DNA of 64,000 nt from positions 992,001 through 1,056,000 of the forward strand of contig NZ_CP034670.1 in NCBI RefSeq assembly GCF_003990355.1. The letters run 5' to 3'. Under the pieces are notes generated by a model. That model did no database searches. It was not told where the DNA came from and was given only the letters and a program-made list of their open reading frames with translations. Below, piece after piece: positions 24,401 through 33,412 of this stretch; position 1 is the first letter of the stretch, and every line of letters starts with the position of its first letter. This DNA comes from Eikenella corrodens (GTDB lineage: Bacteria > Pseudomonadota > Gammaproteobacteria > Burkholderiales > Neisseriaceae). The translations under genes and the position numbers were made by a program.

Positions 24401-25162
24401 TTACCCGACAGGCTTGAGCCAGCGGAAGGCGCGGCGCAGTTCGGCGGTGCTGTTGGTTTCGTAGCAGCGGCCGTGGGCGAGGATGATTTTTTCGGGCTGC
24501 CAGGCAAGCATTTGCGCCAGGCTCTCGCGGGCGGCGGCGCGGTTGCGGAAGGTGGCGCGCCAGTCGGGCGGGGTTTTGCCGTCGGGCTCGGCAATACCGA
24601 CCCATTTCATTACCTGCGCCCAGAAGCGGCTGGAGAATTTGGCGGGCTCGAAGTTTTCGATAAGGTCGGTGAGGATCAGGGTACGGCTGGCGCGGTGGAA
24701 GAATACGGTTTCAGTCATGACCGGGCTGCCGAGGAAGGGGAGCTGGGCAATGTCGTCTGCCCAGTGGGGCGGGGCGCTGGGGCCCAGATCGGCATCGAAG
24801 GATACGGCGATGCGTTGGGCGGCGGCGCGCTCGCGCACGCCGAGGCTGGCCCAGGCGGTGGCTTGGGAATAGTGTTTTTGCCAGGCGGGGATGTGGGCGT
24901 AGTGGATGCGGTTGGGCGAGACGAGGTGGCGCACTTCTCCCAATGCGTTGATTTGGGATAACAGTTCCGGGTTTGGTTCGATGGGGGAATGGCACCAGAG
25001 GCCGCCATCGGCGAGGCGGATAACCGTCATGCGGGTGCTGAAGGGGATGCTCAGACCGAGCGGGAAGGCCATGCGCACGATACCGCCGTCGGCAATCCAA
25101 ATATTGTTGTCGAAGGGTTTGAGGGTGTGGAGCGGGCGGTAGAGGTGGATGGGGGCGGACAT
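24401..25162 (-). CDS. DUF4336 protein (metallo-beta-lactamase-like fold)
   Basis: 253 residues with the DUF4336 pattern: an opening WIADGGIVRMAFPLGLSIPFSTRMTV, then HLVSPNRIHYAHIPAW, TETVFFHRASRTLILTDLIENF and IILAHGRCYE near the end. These blocks follow the order of metallo-beta-lactamase folds, with the metal-binding His motif replaced by NRIHY. No signal peptide. The family is widespread and functionally uncharacterised to my knowledge. First gene to the right of the CRISPR island and converging on cas1; eikDUS reappear here (24385). Confidence 0.82.
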   Translation of the reverse strand: MSAPIHLYRPLHTLKPFDNNIWIADGGIVRMAFPLGLSIPFSTRMTVIRLADGGLWCHSPIEPNPELLSQINALGEVRHLVSPNRIHYAHIPAWQKHYSQATAWASLGVRERAAAQRIAVSFDADLGPSAPPHWADDIAQLPFLGSPVMTETVFFHRASRTLILTDLIENFEPAKFSSRFWAQVMKWVGIAEPDGKTPPDWRATFRNRAAARESLAQMLAWQPEKIILAHGRCYETNSTAELRRAFRWLKPVG

Positions 25163-25213
25163 GGTGTTTCCTTTTTTCAGGTAGCCTTGGATGGGGCTAC
25201 CTGAAATGTTTTA

Positions 25214-26128
25214 TTACCGCTTCGTGCGTTTGGCGAAGTTCATCAGGCTCATCCCGGCCACCACGGCTGCGCCGCCAATCAATAATGAGACGTGCGGTGG
25301 CTCGTGCAGCCAAAAGGTGGCGATGGCGATGCCGAATACGGGCACGAGTGCCATGTAGGCCGAGGCTGTGCCGACACCGAGCTGGCGGATGCCGTCGAAA
25401 TACCAAAGATAGGCCAGCATGGTGGCGCCGAAAGACATGGCGGCAAGCAGCAGCCATACCCGGGCGGGCGTGTGCTGCAGGCTGTGGGTGAACGCGCCGC
25501 CTTCGTAAAGCGCGGTTAGAAACAGCAGCATCAGTGCGCCGATGGCTACGGTGGCGGCGGTGGTGAGGAGGGGGCTGATGCCTTGCAGCAAAACGCGGCC
25601 GATGAGGGCGTAGCCTGTCCAACACAGCACGGTGGTGAGCAGCAGGTATTCGCCCGTGCCGAGGCCGCCGGCCAATATGGATAAGGGGTTGCCGCGCGCG
25701 ATGGCGGTGAGCGCGCCGAACACGGCCAAGACCATACCGATTATTATGCCGCCATTGAGCCGTTCTTTAAACAGCACGGCGGCCAGCAGCAGCGTCGGAA
25801 TGGGGTTGAGTGCCACCACGGTGGCGGCCTTGCCGGCGGGAACGTATTGCAGCGCCTGCATGAAAAACACGGCATAGCTGCATACGCCGAACGCCGCAGC
25901 CGCGGCCAAACCCGCCCATTGGCGCAGGGTGAGCCGGAGCAGCGGGCGCGTGCCTTCTTTCAGTAACAGCCAGCCCACTAACAGAACGGAGGCCAGTATA
26001 AAACGCAGCGTGGCAGCCGTGAGCGGGGGCATGGATTGAACAACGGCTCTGCCCCATGACCAGTTTGCGCCCCACAGCAAGGCCATTCCGAGGAGCTGCA
26101 GGTGCGGGCGTAAAGAGTGTGTGTGCAT
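25214..26128 (-). CDS. EamA-family (DMT superfamily) transporter
   Basis: 304 residues, about ten membrane helices in two EamA repeats (first repeat about 10-135, second about 150-295). Typical segments are LGMALLWGANWSWGRAVV near the N-terminus, AAFGVCSYAVFFMQALQYVPAG and ALNPIPTLLLAAVLFKERLN. Family members export metabolites or amino acids; substrate cannot be told from sequence. It is followed at 25176-25206 by an inverted uptake-sequence pair and preceded by a divergent CREE. Confidence 0.88.
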   Translation of the reverse strand: MHTHSLRPHLQLLGMALLWGANWSWGRAVVQSMPPLTAATLRFILASVLLVGWLLLKEGTRPLLRLTLRQWAGLAAAAAFGVCSYAVFFMQALQYVPAGKAATVVALNPIPTLLLAAVLFKERLNGGIIIGMVLAVFGALTAIARGNPLSILAGGLGTGEYLLLTTVLCWTGYALIGRVLLQGISPLLTTAATVAIGALMLLFLTALYEGGAFTHSLQHTPARVWLLLAAMSFGATMLAYLWYFDGIRQLGVGTASAYMALVPVFGIAIATFWLHEPPHVSLLIGGAAVVAGMSLMNFAKRTKR

Positions 26129-26142
26129 AAATATCCTGTGTG

Positions 26143-26246
26143 TAGTGGATTAAAATCGCAATGATACGGCGTTGGCTCGCCTTGACGTACTACCCGTACA
26201 CCTTGCGGCTCGCCGCCTTGTCTCATTTTTATTTTAATCCACTATA
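26143..26246. mobile_element. Correia repeat enclosed element, divergent variant
   Basis: Ends TGTAGTGGATTAAAA and TTTTAATCCACTATA, 104 bp. The core (GGCGTTGGCTCGCCTTGACG, then GCGGCTCGCCGCCTTGTC) is shared with other copies, but the arm sequence after GGATTAA differs. Confidence 0.82.
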
Positions 26247-26337
26247 TTTGGTTTTTTAGCTACTTTATGAGAGGTTACCTGAAAAAGGGGCTACCTGAAA
26301 GCGGGGTTGCCGCACAGAGGAGGCGGCATTTTTAATC

Positions 26338-27030
26338 TTAGGGTTTGTCGGCGGCGAACACCACGAAATTGTAGTGCTGGAAATAGAGCGTGGGCGGCAG
26401 GCCGGCGGCGGTGAGCCATTGGAATTGGCCGGACAGGGTGACCATGCGGTCGAGTTTGATGCGTTCGAATGCAGCGGCTTTGGCTTCGGCGGACAAATCG
26501 GGATGGGCGGTTACGTGCTGCCGCCAGTGTTCGGTGTAGGCCGCCTCGGCAGCTTCGGTTTCGCCCAGCACTTGGTCGGCGTTGATGAAGCGGCCGCGCG
26601 GGGAGAGCAGGCGGGCGATTTGGCGGAACAGGGTTTGCTTTTGCGGGTTGTCGAGGTGGTGGATGGCGAGGGCGGAGACGATGAGGTCGAAGCTGTTTTC
26701 AGGTAGCCTGTCATCGGGTGCGAGCCGGGCGAGGTCTTGTTCGATAAAGTGGACATTTGGCAGGCCGCGGAAGCGTTCTTGCGCTTTGGCGAGCATCTGC
26801 ACGGAGATGTCGGCCAGGATGAATTCGGCTTGGGGGCAGCGGGTGTGCACGAAGGCGCTCATCAGGCCGGTGCCCGCGCCGAGGTCGAGCACGCGGCGCA
26901 CGTTGGGCACGGCGGCGGCGAGTTCGGCAGCGGTTTGGTAGAAGAGGTCGAAACAGGGGATGAGGGAGCGGCGCTGGCCGTCGTATTGTTCGGATACGGC
27001 GTTGAACTGGCTTTGGAGGGTTGGGGGCAT
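26338..27030 (-). CDS. Class I SAM-dependent methyltransferase
   Basis: 230 residues. SAM-binding motif I is VLDLGAGTGLMSAF (about residue 45), with the acidic residue after the second strand in FILADISVQM and motif IV in SFDLIVSALAIHHL. The fold is the UbiE/COQ5-like Methyltransf_25 type. The acceptor substrate cannot be inferred. The uptake sequence at about 26698 encodes DRLPEN in the loop before motif IV. It stands alone between EamA and a nitroreductase, with uptake sequences on both sides. Confidence 0.87.
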   Translation of the reverse strand: MPPTLQSQFNAVSEQYDGQRRSLIPCFDLFYQTAAELAAAVPNVRRVLDLGAGTGLMSAFVHTRCPQAEFILADISVQMLAKAQERFRGLPNVHFIEQDLARLAPDDRLPENSFDLIVSALAIHHLDNPQKQTLFRQIARLLSPRGRFINADQVLGETEAAEAAYTEHWRQHVTAHPDLSAEAKAAAFERIKLDRMVTLSGQFQWLTAAGLPPTLYFQHYNFVVFAADKP

Positions 27031-27139
27031 GTTTTTCTCGGGCAGGCGGTTTCAGGTAGCCCGTTGGCATATGGAGGCTACCTGAAAGCGGGCGGTGCGG
27101 GTTTCGGCAAGGCTGAAGCTATCGGCTCAGCCGTTTGCT

Positions 27140-27799
27140 TTATTCCGCCCAAACCACGGTTTCGGCGGCATCGCGGCGGGGTTTGGGCTGAATATCGCGG
27201 GCGCGGTAGCCGAAGGTGGCGGCCACGGACACGCCGTATTCGGCGGGGTCGAGCAGCCCGGCTTGGGCAAGGATGTGTTCCACGGCGGCGTAGTTCATGC
27301 CTTCTATGGGGCAGGAGTCGATGCCGAGCATGGCGGCGCCGGTGAGCATATTGGCCAGGGCGATGTAGCTTTGTTTGCTCGCCCAGTCGAACAGGGCGCG
27401 TTCGTCGTCGGCGATGGCGATGTCGTGGGTTTGGAAGTTGAGGTAGCGCTCGAGGGCGGCGGCGCGCTGCTCGGGGGTGAAGCCGCGCCGGTCCATCAGC
27501 TCGCTGAAAAAAGGAGTGTCGTAGCGGGCGTGTTTTTTCGCCAGCAGGATCACTAGGTGGCTGGCTTCGGTAATGCTGCTTTGCATGCCCCAGGCCACGG
27601 GCTTGATTTTTTCGCGCAGCCCTTGGTTTTGTATCACCAGGAACTTCCACGGTTCGGAGCCGACGGAGCTGGGCGAGAGGCGGCCGAAATCGAGGATGGC
27701 GGCGAAATCTTCGGCGCTGATTTTGCGCGCGGGGTCGTAGTGGCGGGTGGAAACGCGGCGGCGGAAAATCTCGAGGGCTTGCTGGCGGGTGAGGATCAT
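27140..27799 (-). CDS. NAD(P)H nitroreductase (NfsB-like)
   Basis: 219 residues, FMN-dependent oxidoreductase fold. Visible motifs are RRVSTRHYDPARKIS (phosphate and FMN contacts), the DFGRLSPSSVGSEPWKFLVI block near residue 38-57, and a C-terminal LGIDSCPIEGMN followed by FGYRARD, both characteristic of the NfsB/RdxA group. Family members reduce nitroaromatics, quinones or flavins with NAD(P)H. Native substrate not determined by sequence. Confidence 0.9.
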   Translation of the reverse strand: MILTRQQALEIFRRRVSTRHYDPARKISAEDFAAILDFGRLSPSSVGSEPWKFLVIQNQGLREKIKPVAWGMQSSITEASHLVILLAKKHARYDTPFFSELMDRRGFTPEQRAAALERYLNFQTHDIAIADDERALFDWASKQSYIALANMLTGAAMLGIDSCPIEGMNYAAVEHILAQAGLLDPAEYGVSVAATFGYRARDIQPKPRRDAAETVVWAE

Positions 27800-27908
27800 G
27801 ACGCTTCCTTTCTATGGCATGGCATGTTTATCGGAGGGATGACTGGTTTGGGCGGCGCAGAAACGGGCTTTGTGTGTTTTCAGGTAGCCTTTTGCGGTCG
27901 AACCCGGC

Positions 27909-29234
27909 CTACAGTGAGGGCAGCCATTGGCTGAGAGTGTAAATCAGCAGGCCGACCAGGCCGCCGACCAAGGTGCCGTTGATGCGGATAAACTGCAAAT
28001 CACGGCCGATGGAAAGCTCGAGTTTGTCGCTCATTTGGCGGCTGTCCCAGCTTTTCACTTTGTCGGCGATAAATTCGGCGGCGGCGTGGCGGTGGCGGCG
28101 CACCAGGCTGCGGGCGAGCAGGGCGAGGCGCACGTTGAGGCGGCGCAGCTGCTGCGGGGTGGCGGCATGTTGTTGCAGCAGGTAGGTGAGCAGGCTGTTC
28201 AGCCGGCGTGCAGCGGCGGAATCGGGGCGTTGGGCATCGGCGGCGAGGCGGGTGGTAAGGCTTTGCCACAGTTGGGCGATTTGCTGTTGCAGCCCGGGGG
28301 AGTCGGCCAGGCGGCGTTTGGCCAGGGCGAGTTTGCGTTGCCAGGCTTCGGATTGGGCGAGCTCGCGGGCGAGGGCGCGGTATTGGCGGCGGAAGGCGGT
28401 GCGCAGTTCGTGCTGCGGGCTGGCGAGGGCGGCTTCGAGGTAGTTGTCGGCCCAATCGAGGGCTTTTTGCGCCACCCAGCTGTCGATTTGGCCGACGAGG
28501 CGGCCGCGCAGCTGGGCTTTGAGTTTGTCCCAGGTGTCGGGCTGGCTGGTTTCGATTTTTTCCGCCCAGGTGCGGAGGTTTTCTTCGAGCAAAACGCGGG
28601 TGTCGGGCTGTTTGATCCAATGGCGGATTTGGCCGAGCAGGGCGGTTTGCAGGCTTTCAGGCAGCCCTTGCTGTTCGAGCAGGAGCAGGGCTTGGGAGAG
28701 GGCGCTGCCGAGTTGTTTGCCGCTGCCGTGTGCGGCTAAGAAGGCGGCGCCGAGGCGGGCGGCTTCTTGCGGCGGGATGGTTTGCAGGGCGGCGGGGATT
28801 TGGCGGGCGAGGGCAGGCAGCCATTCTTGGCGGGTGCTGCCGCGGGCCAGCCAGCGGCGCAGTTTTTCGGCGATGCGCAGGCGGTAGATGCGGATGGCGA
28901 TGGGGCGCTCGGGCAGGAAGTTGGTTTCGATGAAGCGGCCGAGCTCGTCGGCAATGCGGTTTTGGTTGCGCGGCAGGATGGCGGTGTGGGGGATTTTGAG
29001 GCCGAGCGGATGGCGGAAGAGGGCGGTTACGGCAAACCAGTCGGCCAGCGCGCCGACGGTGGCGGCTTCGGCGAAGGCTTTCAGGTAGCCCAGCGCGGGG
29101 TGGCGCTGCACGAACAGCGCGGAAACGATAAACAGCAATACGGCAGCCAGCAGCAAGCCGCCGGCCTGGCGGCGGCTGCGTTGCAGCCTGGCGCGGGCGG
29201 CGGCTTCTCGGGCTTGGCCGGACAGGGTGTTCAT
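27909..29234 (-). CDS. DUF445 membrane-anchored protein
   Basis: 441 residues. A hydrophobic helix near residue 27-45 (GLLLAAVLLFIVSALFV) and another at the C-terminus (TLVGGLVGLLIYTLSQWL) bracket a long charged helical region rich in Ala, Leu, Arg and Gln, as usual for DUF445. The conserved block LGYLKAFAEAATVGALADWFAVTALFRHPLG lies after the first helix; its GYLKA is encoded by an uptake sequence near 29078. Function unknown. It ends 29234, 2 bp before the grxB stop, so both may be co-transcribed. Confidence 0.87.
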   Translation of the reverse strand: MNTLSGQAREAAARARLQRSRRQAGGLLLAAVLLFIVSALFVQRHPALGYLKAFAEAATVGALADWFAVTALFRHPLGLKIPHTAILPRNQNRIADELGRFIETNFLPERPIAIRIYRLRIAEKLRRWLARGSTRQEWLPALARQIPAALQTIPPQEAARLGAAFLAAHGSGKQLGSALSQALLLLEQQGLPESLQTALLGQIRHWIKQPDTRVLLEENLRTWAEKIETSQPDTWDKLKAQLRGRLVGQIDSWVAQKALDWADNYLEAALASPQHELRTAFRRQYRALARELAQSEAWQRKLALAKRRLADSPGLQQQIAQLWQSLTTRLAADAQRPDSAAARRLNSLLTYLLQQHAATPQQLRRLNVRLALLARSLVRRHRHAAAEFIADKVKSWDSRQMSDKLELSIGRDLQFIRINGTLVGGLVGLLIYTLSQWLPSL

Positions 29235-29236
29235 GG

Positions 29237-29893
29237 CTATAGGGCGCGCTCGGAATAGAGCGGCACTTTGCTCTCGGCCGACAGGCGTTCGATATAGGCC
29301 TGCAACTTGGTGGGGAAGGCGATGCCTTTCACCAAGGTGAGGTTGCGCAACACGGGGAAGATGATGATGTCTTCCATGCCGGGGGCGCTGCCGTTGAGAT
29401 AAGGCTGTTCGCCCAACAGCGCGGCCAGCTCGGGCAGGGTGATATGGATGCGCTCGAGATAGGTGTTGGTTTCGGCTAGGTTTTGCTCGAAGCTGCCGAT
29501 GTTTTGCTCTTTTTTCTGCACGAAGTAGGCAATGGCTTCGGCGGTGGCGAATTCGGGCAGGGGCGGTTCGAGGCGCACTTCGCGCGGCATCACCAGATGG
29601 TTGTAGTATTTGTTTACTTGGTCGAACCAGGCCTGCACGGCGGGGCGGATGGTTTCATCCAGTCGGGTTTGGCCGGCGAGCTCGTCTATATAGCGCACGA
29701 TATCGAGGCTCTCGCCCATGTGGCTGCCGTCGGGTTTTTGCAGGATGGGCACTTGTTTGGCGCCGATCAGTCCGATGGGCGTGGCTTCGTCGTCGTTTGG
29801 CAAAATGATTTCTTCCACCGGCACGTTGCGCAGGCCGAAAATCATGCGGGCGCGCACGCAGAAGGGACAGTGGTCGTAGAGATAGAGCTTCAT
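29237..29893 (-). CDS. grxB: Glutaredoxin 2
   Basis: 218 residues (E. coli Grx2 215). A GST-like two-domain protein: the N-terminal thioredoxin-like domain has YDHCPFCVRARMIF with active-site CPFC at 9-12, then VPILQKPDGSHMGESLDIV for glutathione binding; the C-terminal part is all-helical. It reduces protein disulfides using glutathione. The start MKLYLYDHCP fits the family; 16 further in-frame codons upstream look non-coding. Downstream, DUF445 begins after 2 bp. Confidence 0.93.
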   Translation of the reverse strand: MKLYLYDHCPFCVRARMIFGLRNVPVEEIILPNDDEATPIGLIGAKQVPILQKPDGSHMGESLDIVRYIDELAGQTRLDETIRPAVQAWFDQVNKYYNHLVMPREVRLEPPLPEFATAEAIAYFVQKKEQNIGSFEQNLAETNTYLERIHITLPELAALLGEQPYLNGSAPGMEDIIIFPVLRNLTLVKGIAFPTKLQAYIERLSAESKVPLYSERAL

Positions 29894-29964
29894 GGCGGTT
29901 TCCTTGACAGGGATTGATTGCAAGCAGGGAGATTGTAGCACGGCGGCAGAAGGCTACCTGAAAG

Positions 29965-30073
29965 TATCGCGGATTAAAATGAAGAATGGGAGCAGGCAGC
30001 AAGCCGCAGACCGTACAAGCGGCACGGCAAGGCTGGCCAACGCAGAAGCATTCTTAATGTGGATTCACTCTAT
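29965..30073. mobile_element. Degenerate Correia-like element
   Basis: TATCGCGGATTAAAA at the left and TGTGGATTCACTCTAT at the right with a partly conserved core (AAGCCGCAGACCGTAC, CGGCAAGGCTGGCCAACGC). About 109 bp. Many substitutions suggest an old copy. Confidence 0.6.
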
Positions 30074-30160
30074 CTGCCTGCCAAAGCCGTTGCCGGGCGA
30101 ATGTTCAGCGGCACGGTTTGCTGTTAAAATCCGCCTTCTGTCACGAAACGGCAAAGCATC

Positions 30161-30604
30161 ATGAGTATCGCCAACAATAAAAAAGCCTTTCACGATTATT
30201 TTATCGAAGACCAGCTCGAGGCCGGATTGGTGCTCGACGGCTGGGAAGTGAAAGCCGTGCGCGCCGGGCGCGTGCAGCTGAAAGAAAGCTATATCCACTG
30301 GAAAAAAGACGCGTTTTACCTGGTGGGCTGCCACATCACCGCGCTGCCCACCGCTTCTACCCACGTTAAGCCCGATCCGGTGCGCCAGCGCAAGCTGTTG
30401 CTCAAGCAGAGCGAAATCAACAAGCTGATCGGCAAGGTAGAGCGCAGCGGCTACACCCTCGTGCCGCTGAACCTGCACTACCGGCGCGGCTACATCAAAA
30501 TGGACATCGGCCTGGCCAAAGGCAAAAAACAGCACGACAAACGCCAAAGCATGAAAGAAGCCGACTGGAAGCGCGAAAAACAGCGGCTGCTGAAAAACCG
30601 CTGA
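30161..30604 (+). CDS. smpB: SsrA-binding protein SmpB
   Basis: 147 residues. SmpB binds tmRNA and delivers it to stalled ribosomes. Visible family blocks are NKKAFHDYFIEDQLEAGLVL, GWEVKAVRAGRVQLKESYI, LLLKQSEINKLIGKVERSGYTLVPL and the C-terminal basic tail KKQHDKRQSMKEADWKREKQ. No tmRNA gene was seen in the window. Confidence 0.96.
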   Translation: MSIANNKKAFHDYFIEDQLEAGLVLDGWEVKAVRAGRVQLKESYIHWKKDAFYLVGCHITALPTASTHVKPDPVRQRKLLLKQSEINKLIGKVERSGYTLVPLNLHYRRGYIKMDIGLAKGKKQHDKRQSMKEADWKREKQRLLKNR

Positions 30605-30626
30605 ATTGCTTGTTTGCCCGGTTATT

Positions 30627-30669
30627 AAGGCTACCTGAAAGCGCTATGCCGCCAGATTTCAGGTAGCCC
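30627..30669 (+). terminator. Inverted eikDUS pair behind smpB
   Basis: AAGGCTACCTGAAA (30627-30640) and TTTCAGGTAGCC (30657-30668) pair around a 16-nt loop. No T-tract; termination is inferred. Confidence 0.5.
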
Positions 30670-30690
30670 CACCTTCAGCAGGATCCCCTT

Positions 30691-31062
30691 ATGAAACAAT
30701 CCTCCCTTTTTCTCCCCATCGTGCTGATTATTTTCGGCGCCGTTTGGTTTCTCAGCAGCACCGACATCCTGCCCACCACCGCCACGCTGCTGGCGCTCGC
30801 GCTGGTGTTGGGCGGCCTTGCCCTACTGCTGCTCGACGGCATCAACACCCAAAGCATCGTGCACGGCCCCATGCTGATGTATATCGGTGCCGCGGTTTAC
30901 TTGCGCAACCAAATGTTTATCAATACTGCCCCGCTGGCCGCGCTCGGTATGATGCTGCTCGGCGCACTCATGCTGCTCGCCCGTAGCGGCATCGTGCCGC
31001 AAAAATACGGCGCCCACAGCATCCCGCTGCGCCGCAAACGCCGCAACGGCGAACAGGAATAA
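30691..31062 (+). CDS. Small membrane protein (unknown)
   Basis: 123 residues with four hydrophobic segments: FLPIVLIIFGAVWFL (about 7-21), LLALALVLGGLALLLLDG (about 33-50), GPMLMYIGAAVYL (about 60-72) and LAALGMMLLGALMLLARSG (about 82-100), ending in a basic tail RRKRRNGEQE. It resembles small LiaF/DUF5668-type envelope proteins but no diagnostic motif is present. RBS AGGATCC is weak. Flanked on both sides by uptake-sequence pairs, so probably transcribed on its own. Confidence 0.7.
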   Translation: MKQSSLFLPIVLIIFGAVWFLSSTDILPTTATLLALALVLGGLALLLLDGINTQSIVHGPMLMYIGAAVYLRNQMFINTAPLAALGMMLLGALMLLARSGIVPQKYGAHSIPLRRKRRNGEQE

Positions 31063-31067
31063 CATTA

Positions 31068-31119
31068 AAGGCTACCTGAAAAAGTTTTGGCCAGGCCAAA
31101 GCCTCGTTTTCAGGTAGCC
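31068..31119 (+). terminator. Inverted eikDUS pair upstream of map
   Basis: AAAGGCTACCTGAAAAA and TTTTCAGGTAGCC enclose an inner hairpin TTTGGCCAGGCCAAA. The nested stem is stronger than most pairs here. Confidence 0.6.
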
Positions 31120-31146
31120 CTTACCGAAATGATTAGGAAAAACAAT

Positions 31147-31923
31147 ATGGCCATCATCATCAAAACCCCAGAAGAAATCGAAAAAATGCGCGAACTCGGC
31201 CGCCTGGCCGCCGAAGCCCTCGACTACATCGGTGATTTCGTCAAACCCGGCGTGACCACCAACGAACTCAACCAGCTGGTGCACGATTATCATGTAAACG
31301 TGCAAGGCGGCTACCCCGCACCCCTGCACTATGGCAACCCACCCTTCCCAAAATCCTGCTGCACCTCCGTAAACCACGTTATCTGCCACGGCATCCCCGA
31401 CGATAAACCCCTGAAAAACGGCGATATCCTCAACATCGACATCACCATCAAAAAAGACGGCTTCCACGGCGATTCCAGCCGCATGTATGCCGTGGGCACC
31501 ATCAGCCCGCAGGCACAGCGCCTGATCGACATCACCCACCAAAGCATGATGGCCGGCATCGAAGCCGTGAAGCCCGGCGCCACCCTCGGCGACATCGGCT
31601 ACGCCTGCCAGCAAATCGCCGAAAACGCCGGCTATTCCGTGGTGCAGGAATTTTGCGGCCACGGCATCGGCCGCAGCTTTCACGAAGACCCGCAAGTCGT
31701 CCACTACGGTAAAAGAGGCACCGGCCCCGTGTTGCAGCCAGGCATGATTTTCACCATCGAGCCCATGATTAATCAGGGCAAACGCCACCTGCGCATCCTC
31801 GACGACGGCTGGACCGTAGTTACCAAAGACCGCAAACTCTCCGCCCAATGGGAACACGAAGTGCTCGTTACCGACACCGGCTGCGAAATCCTCACCGTCA
31901 GCCCCCGTACCGGCCGGCCCTAA
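31147..31923 (+). CDS. map: Methionine aminopeptidase, type I
   Basis: 258 residues. It removes initiator methionine after deformylation. The start MAIIIKTPEEIEKMRELGR matches the family; 20 further in-frame codons upstream come from the uptake-sequence hairpin and were rejected. Metal ligands are visible: D in NIDITIKKDG, D in FHGDSSRM, H in GHGIGRSFHE, E in TIEPMI and E in WEHEVLVT. The substrate-pocket block HYGNPPFPKSCCTSVNHVI is intact. Confidence 0.96.
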   Translation: MAIIIKTPEEIEKMRELGRLAAEALDYIGDFVKPGVTTNELNQLVHDYHVNVQGGYPAPLHYGNPPFPKSCCTSVNHVICHGIPDDKPLKNGDILNIDITIKKDGFHGDSSRMYAVGTISPQAQRLIDITHQSMMAGIEAVKPGATLGDIGYACQQIAENAGYSVVQEFCGHGIGRSFHEDPQVVHYGKRGTGPVLQPGMIFTIEPMINQGKRHLRILDDGWTVVTKDRKLSAQWEHEVLVTDTGCEILTVSPRTGRP

Positions 31924-32084
31924 TCCCGCCGCGCCCCATTCCGGCCAACCGGCCGAACCGCAATCCGCGCTTGGCTGAAACCATCATTTCTCCGCACCAG
32001 GCAAACCGATGCGGCAGGAAGAAATAAACGTTTCAGCCACCCCCGATTTTTCAGGTAGCCTTTTCCCCTTCGCCAAGCCCCGCC

Positions 32085-32771
32085 ATGAACCGCACCTACC
32101 AAATCTTCTATTCCTTCTACACCGACGACGCCCACATCGACGGCAGCAGCCCCATTACCGTATCCGCCGCCGAACTGCCCCAATACTTCAGCCGCCTGCA
32201 ACAGCACCACGACTTCCTCGGCATCATCGACCGGCACGACAACACCTTCCAAATCCTGCTCGAAGAATTCAGCGGCTTTTACTGGGGCGAAATCCCCGAT
32301 CCCGTCAAGGCAGGCGCGCACGGCCGCTTCTACAGCGCCGAAGAAATGCTCGAACTGCTGGGCAACCTGCCTGCAGAATTCGTGCCGCAAAACTTCGAAG
32401 GCCTCAGCTTCCAGCCCTGGCAAGAATATTTTGAAGACACCCCCTACGGCAAAGAAGCCCAACGCCTGTTTGAAAGCAGCGGCGACACCGGCGAAATGGT
32501 GCGCACCGCCGAAGACATCTGCGAATCCTGCCGCCTCGGCGCATGGGACAACCTCTGCGACGACGGCTTCGCCCTCCTGCAAAGCGAACTCCCCGCCAGC
32601 CCCGCCGCCTACACCGAAATCAACTACCAGCGCCTCTGCCGCAGCCTCGATTGGCTCGAAGACCTCGTGGCTGAAAACGGCGCATTCGACGAAGACAGCA
32701 TGGACGACTTGTGCGACATGCTGCTCGAACGCATCGTCGACCTCGACAACTACCGCCAGCCGCGGCACTAG
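32085..32771 (+). CDS. Acidic hypothetical protein
   Basis: 228 residues, rich in Asp and Glu, no signal peptide or membrane helix. Recognisable by eye are MNRTYQIFYSFYTDD at the start, HHDFLGIIDRHDNTFQILLEE (about residue 41-61), a pair of Cys in DICESCRLGAWDNLCDDG and an acidic tail DLCDMLLERIVDLDNY. No family recognised. Codon usage and GC look like the neighbouring chromosomal genes, and the gene lies co-directional with map after a 161-bp gap that holds one uptake sequence. Confidence 0.7.
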   Translation: MNRTYQIFYSFYTDDAHIDGSSPITVSAAELPQYFSRLQQHHDFLGIIDRHDNTFQILLEEFSGFYWGEIPDPVKAGAHGRFYSAEEMLELLGNLPAEFVPQNFEGLSFQPWQEYFEDTPYGKEAQRLFESSGDTGEMVRTAEDICESCRLGAWDNLCDDGFALLQSELPASPAAYTEINYQRLCRSLDWLEDLVAENGAFDEDSMDDLCDMLLERIVDLDNYRQPRH

Positions 32772-32836
32772 GCATAGCCCATCGGAAGGCTACCTGAAAA
32801 CGCATAGGGCGGAGGTTTATGCCAGTCAAACAGCGA

Positions 32837-32869
32837 AAAGGCTACCTGAAAAATGTTTCAGGTAGCCTT
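32837..32869. terminator. eikDUS-pair hairpin
   Basis: AAAGGCTACCTGAAAAA and TTTCAGGTAGCCTTG form a compact stem with a short loop, located between the acidic hypothetical gene and the convergent MORN-like gene, so it could serve both. Confidence 0.6.
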
Positions 32870-32997
32870 GCTTGCAGGAAAGCCTGCACGGTGCGTAGGG
32901 TGCGTGCCACGGGCACGCACGCGGTTGGGTACAGACTACGGCTTTGCTTTCTACTCTGTTTGAGGCTACCTGAAAAGAGGTTGAGCTTATTGCAAAT

Positions 32998-33297
32998 CTA
33001 TGTCTCGAGCGCATTATCCCAGTATTCCCAGCCATCCAGCTGCTCACCATCTTTGTAATAACCTTTAGCTGCCAAACGACCATTATCATAATAATCCTGC
33101 CAAAGGCCGTCTTCGAGCCCATGTTTATACATACCTTCTGATGCAATCGTGCCGTTTTCATAATAAGCCACAAATAACCCGTGCTTTATCCAGTGTGTGC
33201 CATCTTCCGACAAATATCGGGCATACCGATATTTAATGTTTCTATTATCGTCTAAAATTTCTGCGATATGCAGATTTTCCAACTTATTATCCATCAT
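32998..33297 (-). CDS. MORN-variant (toxin-antitoxin YwqK-like) repeat protein
   Basis: 99 residues. Three consecutive repeats of the MORN-variant type are visible: HGLFVAYYENGTIASEGMY, DGLWQDYYDNGRLAAKGYY and LDGWEYWDN. Such repeats occur in small YwqK-like proteins, sometimes in immunity proteins. Lower GC than the flanking genes, and bordered on the 5' side by a shortened CREE, which suggests a recent arrival. No partner toxin gene was seen. Function not assigned. Confidence 0.7.
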   Translation of the reverse strand: MMDNKLENLHIAEILDDNRNIKYRYARYLSEDGTHWIKHGLFVAYYENGTIASEGMYKHGLEDGLWQDYYDNGRLAAKGYYKDGEQLDGWEYWDNALET

Positions 33298-33341
33298 TCA
33301 TCCTCTAAATATCTATCTGAAATTTGGGTAAAACTATATGA

Positions 33342-33412
33342 TATAGTGGATTAACAAAAATCAGGGCAAGGCGAACCAACCACGCTGTACTGGTTTTTGT
33401 TAGTTCACTATA
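33342..33412. mobile_element. Correia repeat enclosed element, 71-bp internal deletion form
   Basis: TATAGTGGATTAACAAAAA at the left and TTTTTGTTAGTTCACTATA at the right, but the GCCGCAGACAGTAC core block is missing. It occupies part of the 317-bp gap between the MORN-like and OPT genes. Confidence 0.85.

Noticed and set aside
31087..31146. Extended map N-terminus starting MARPKPRFQVAL
   Set aside because: These 20 codons come from the uptake-sequence hairpin; the family start is MAIIIKTPEEI with conserved spacing.
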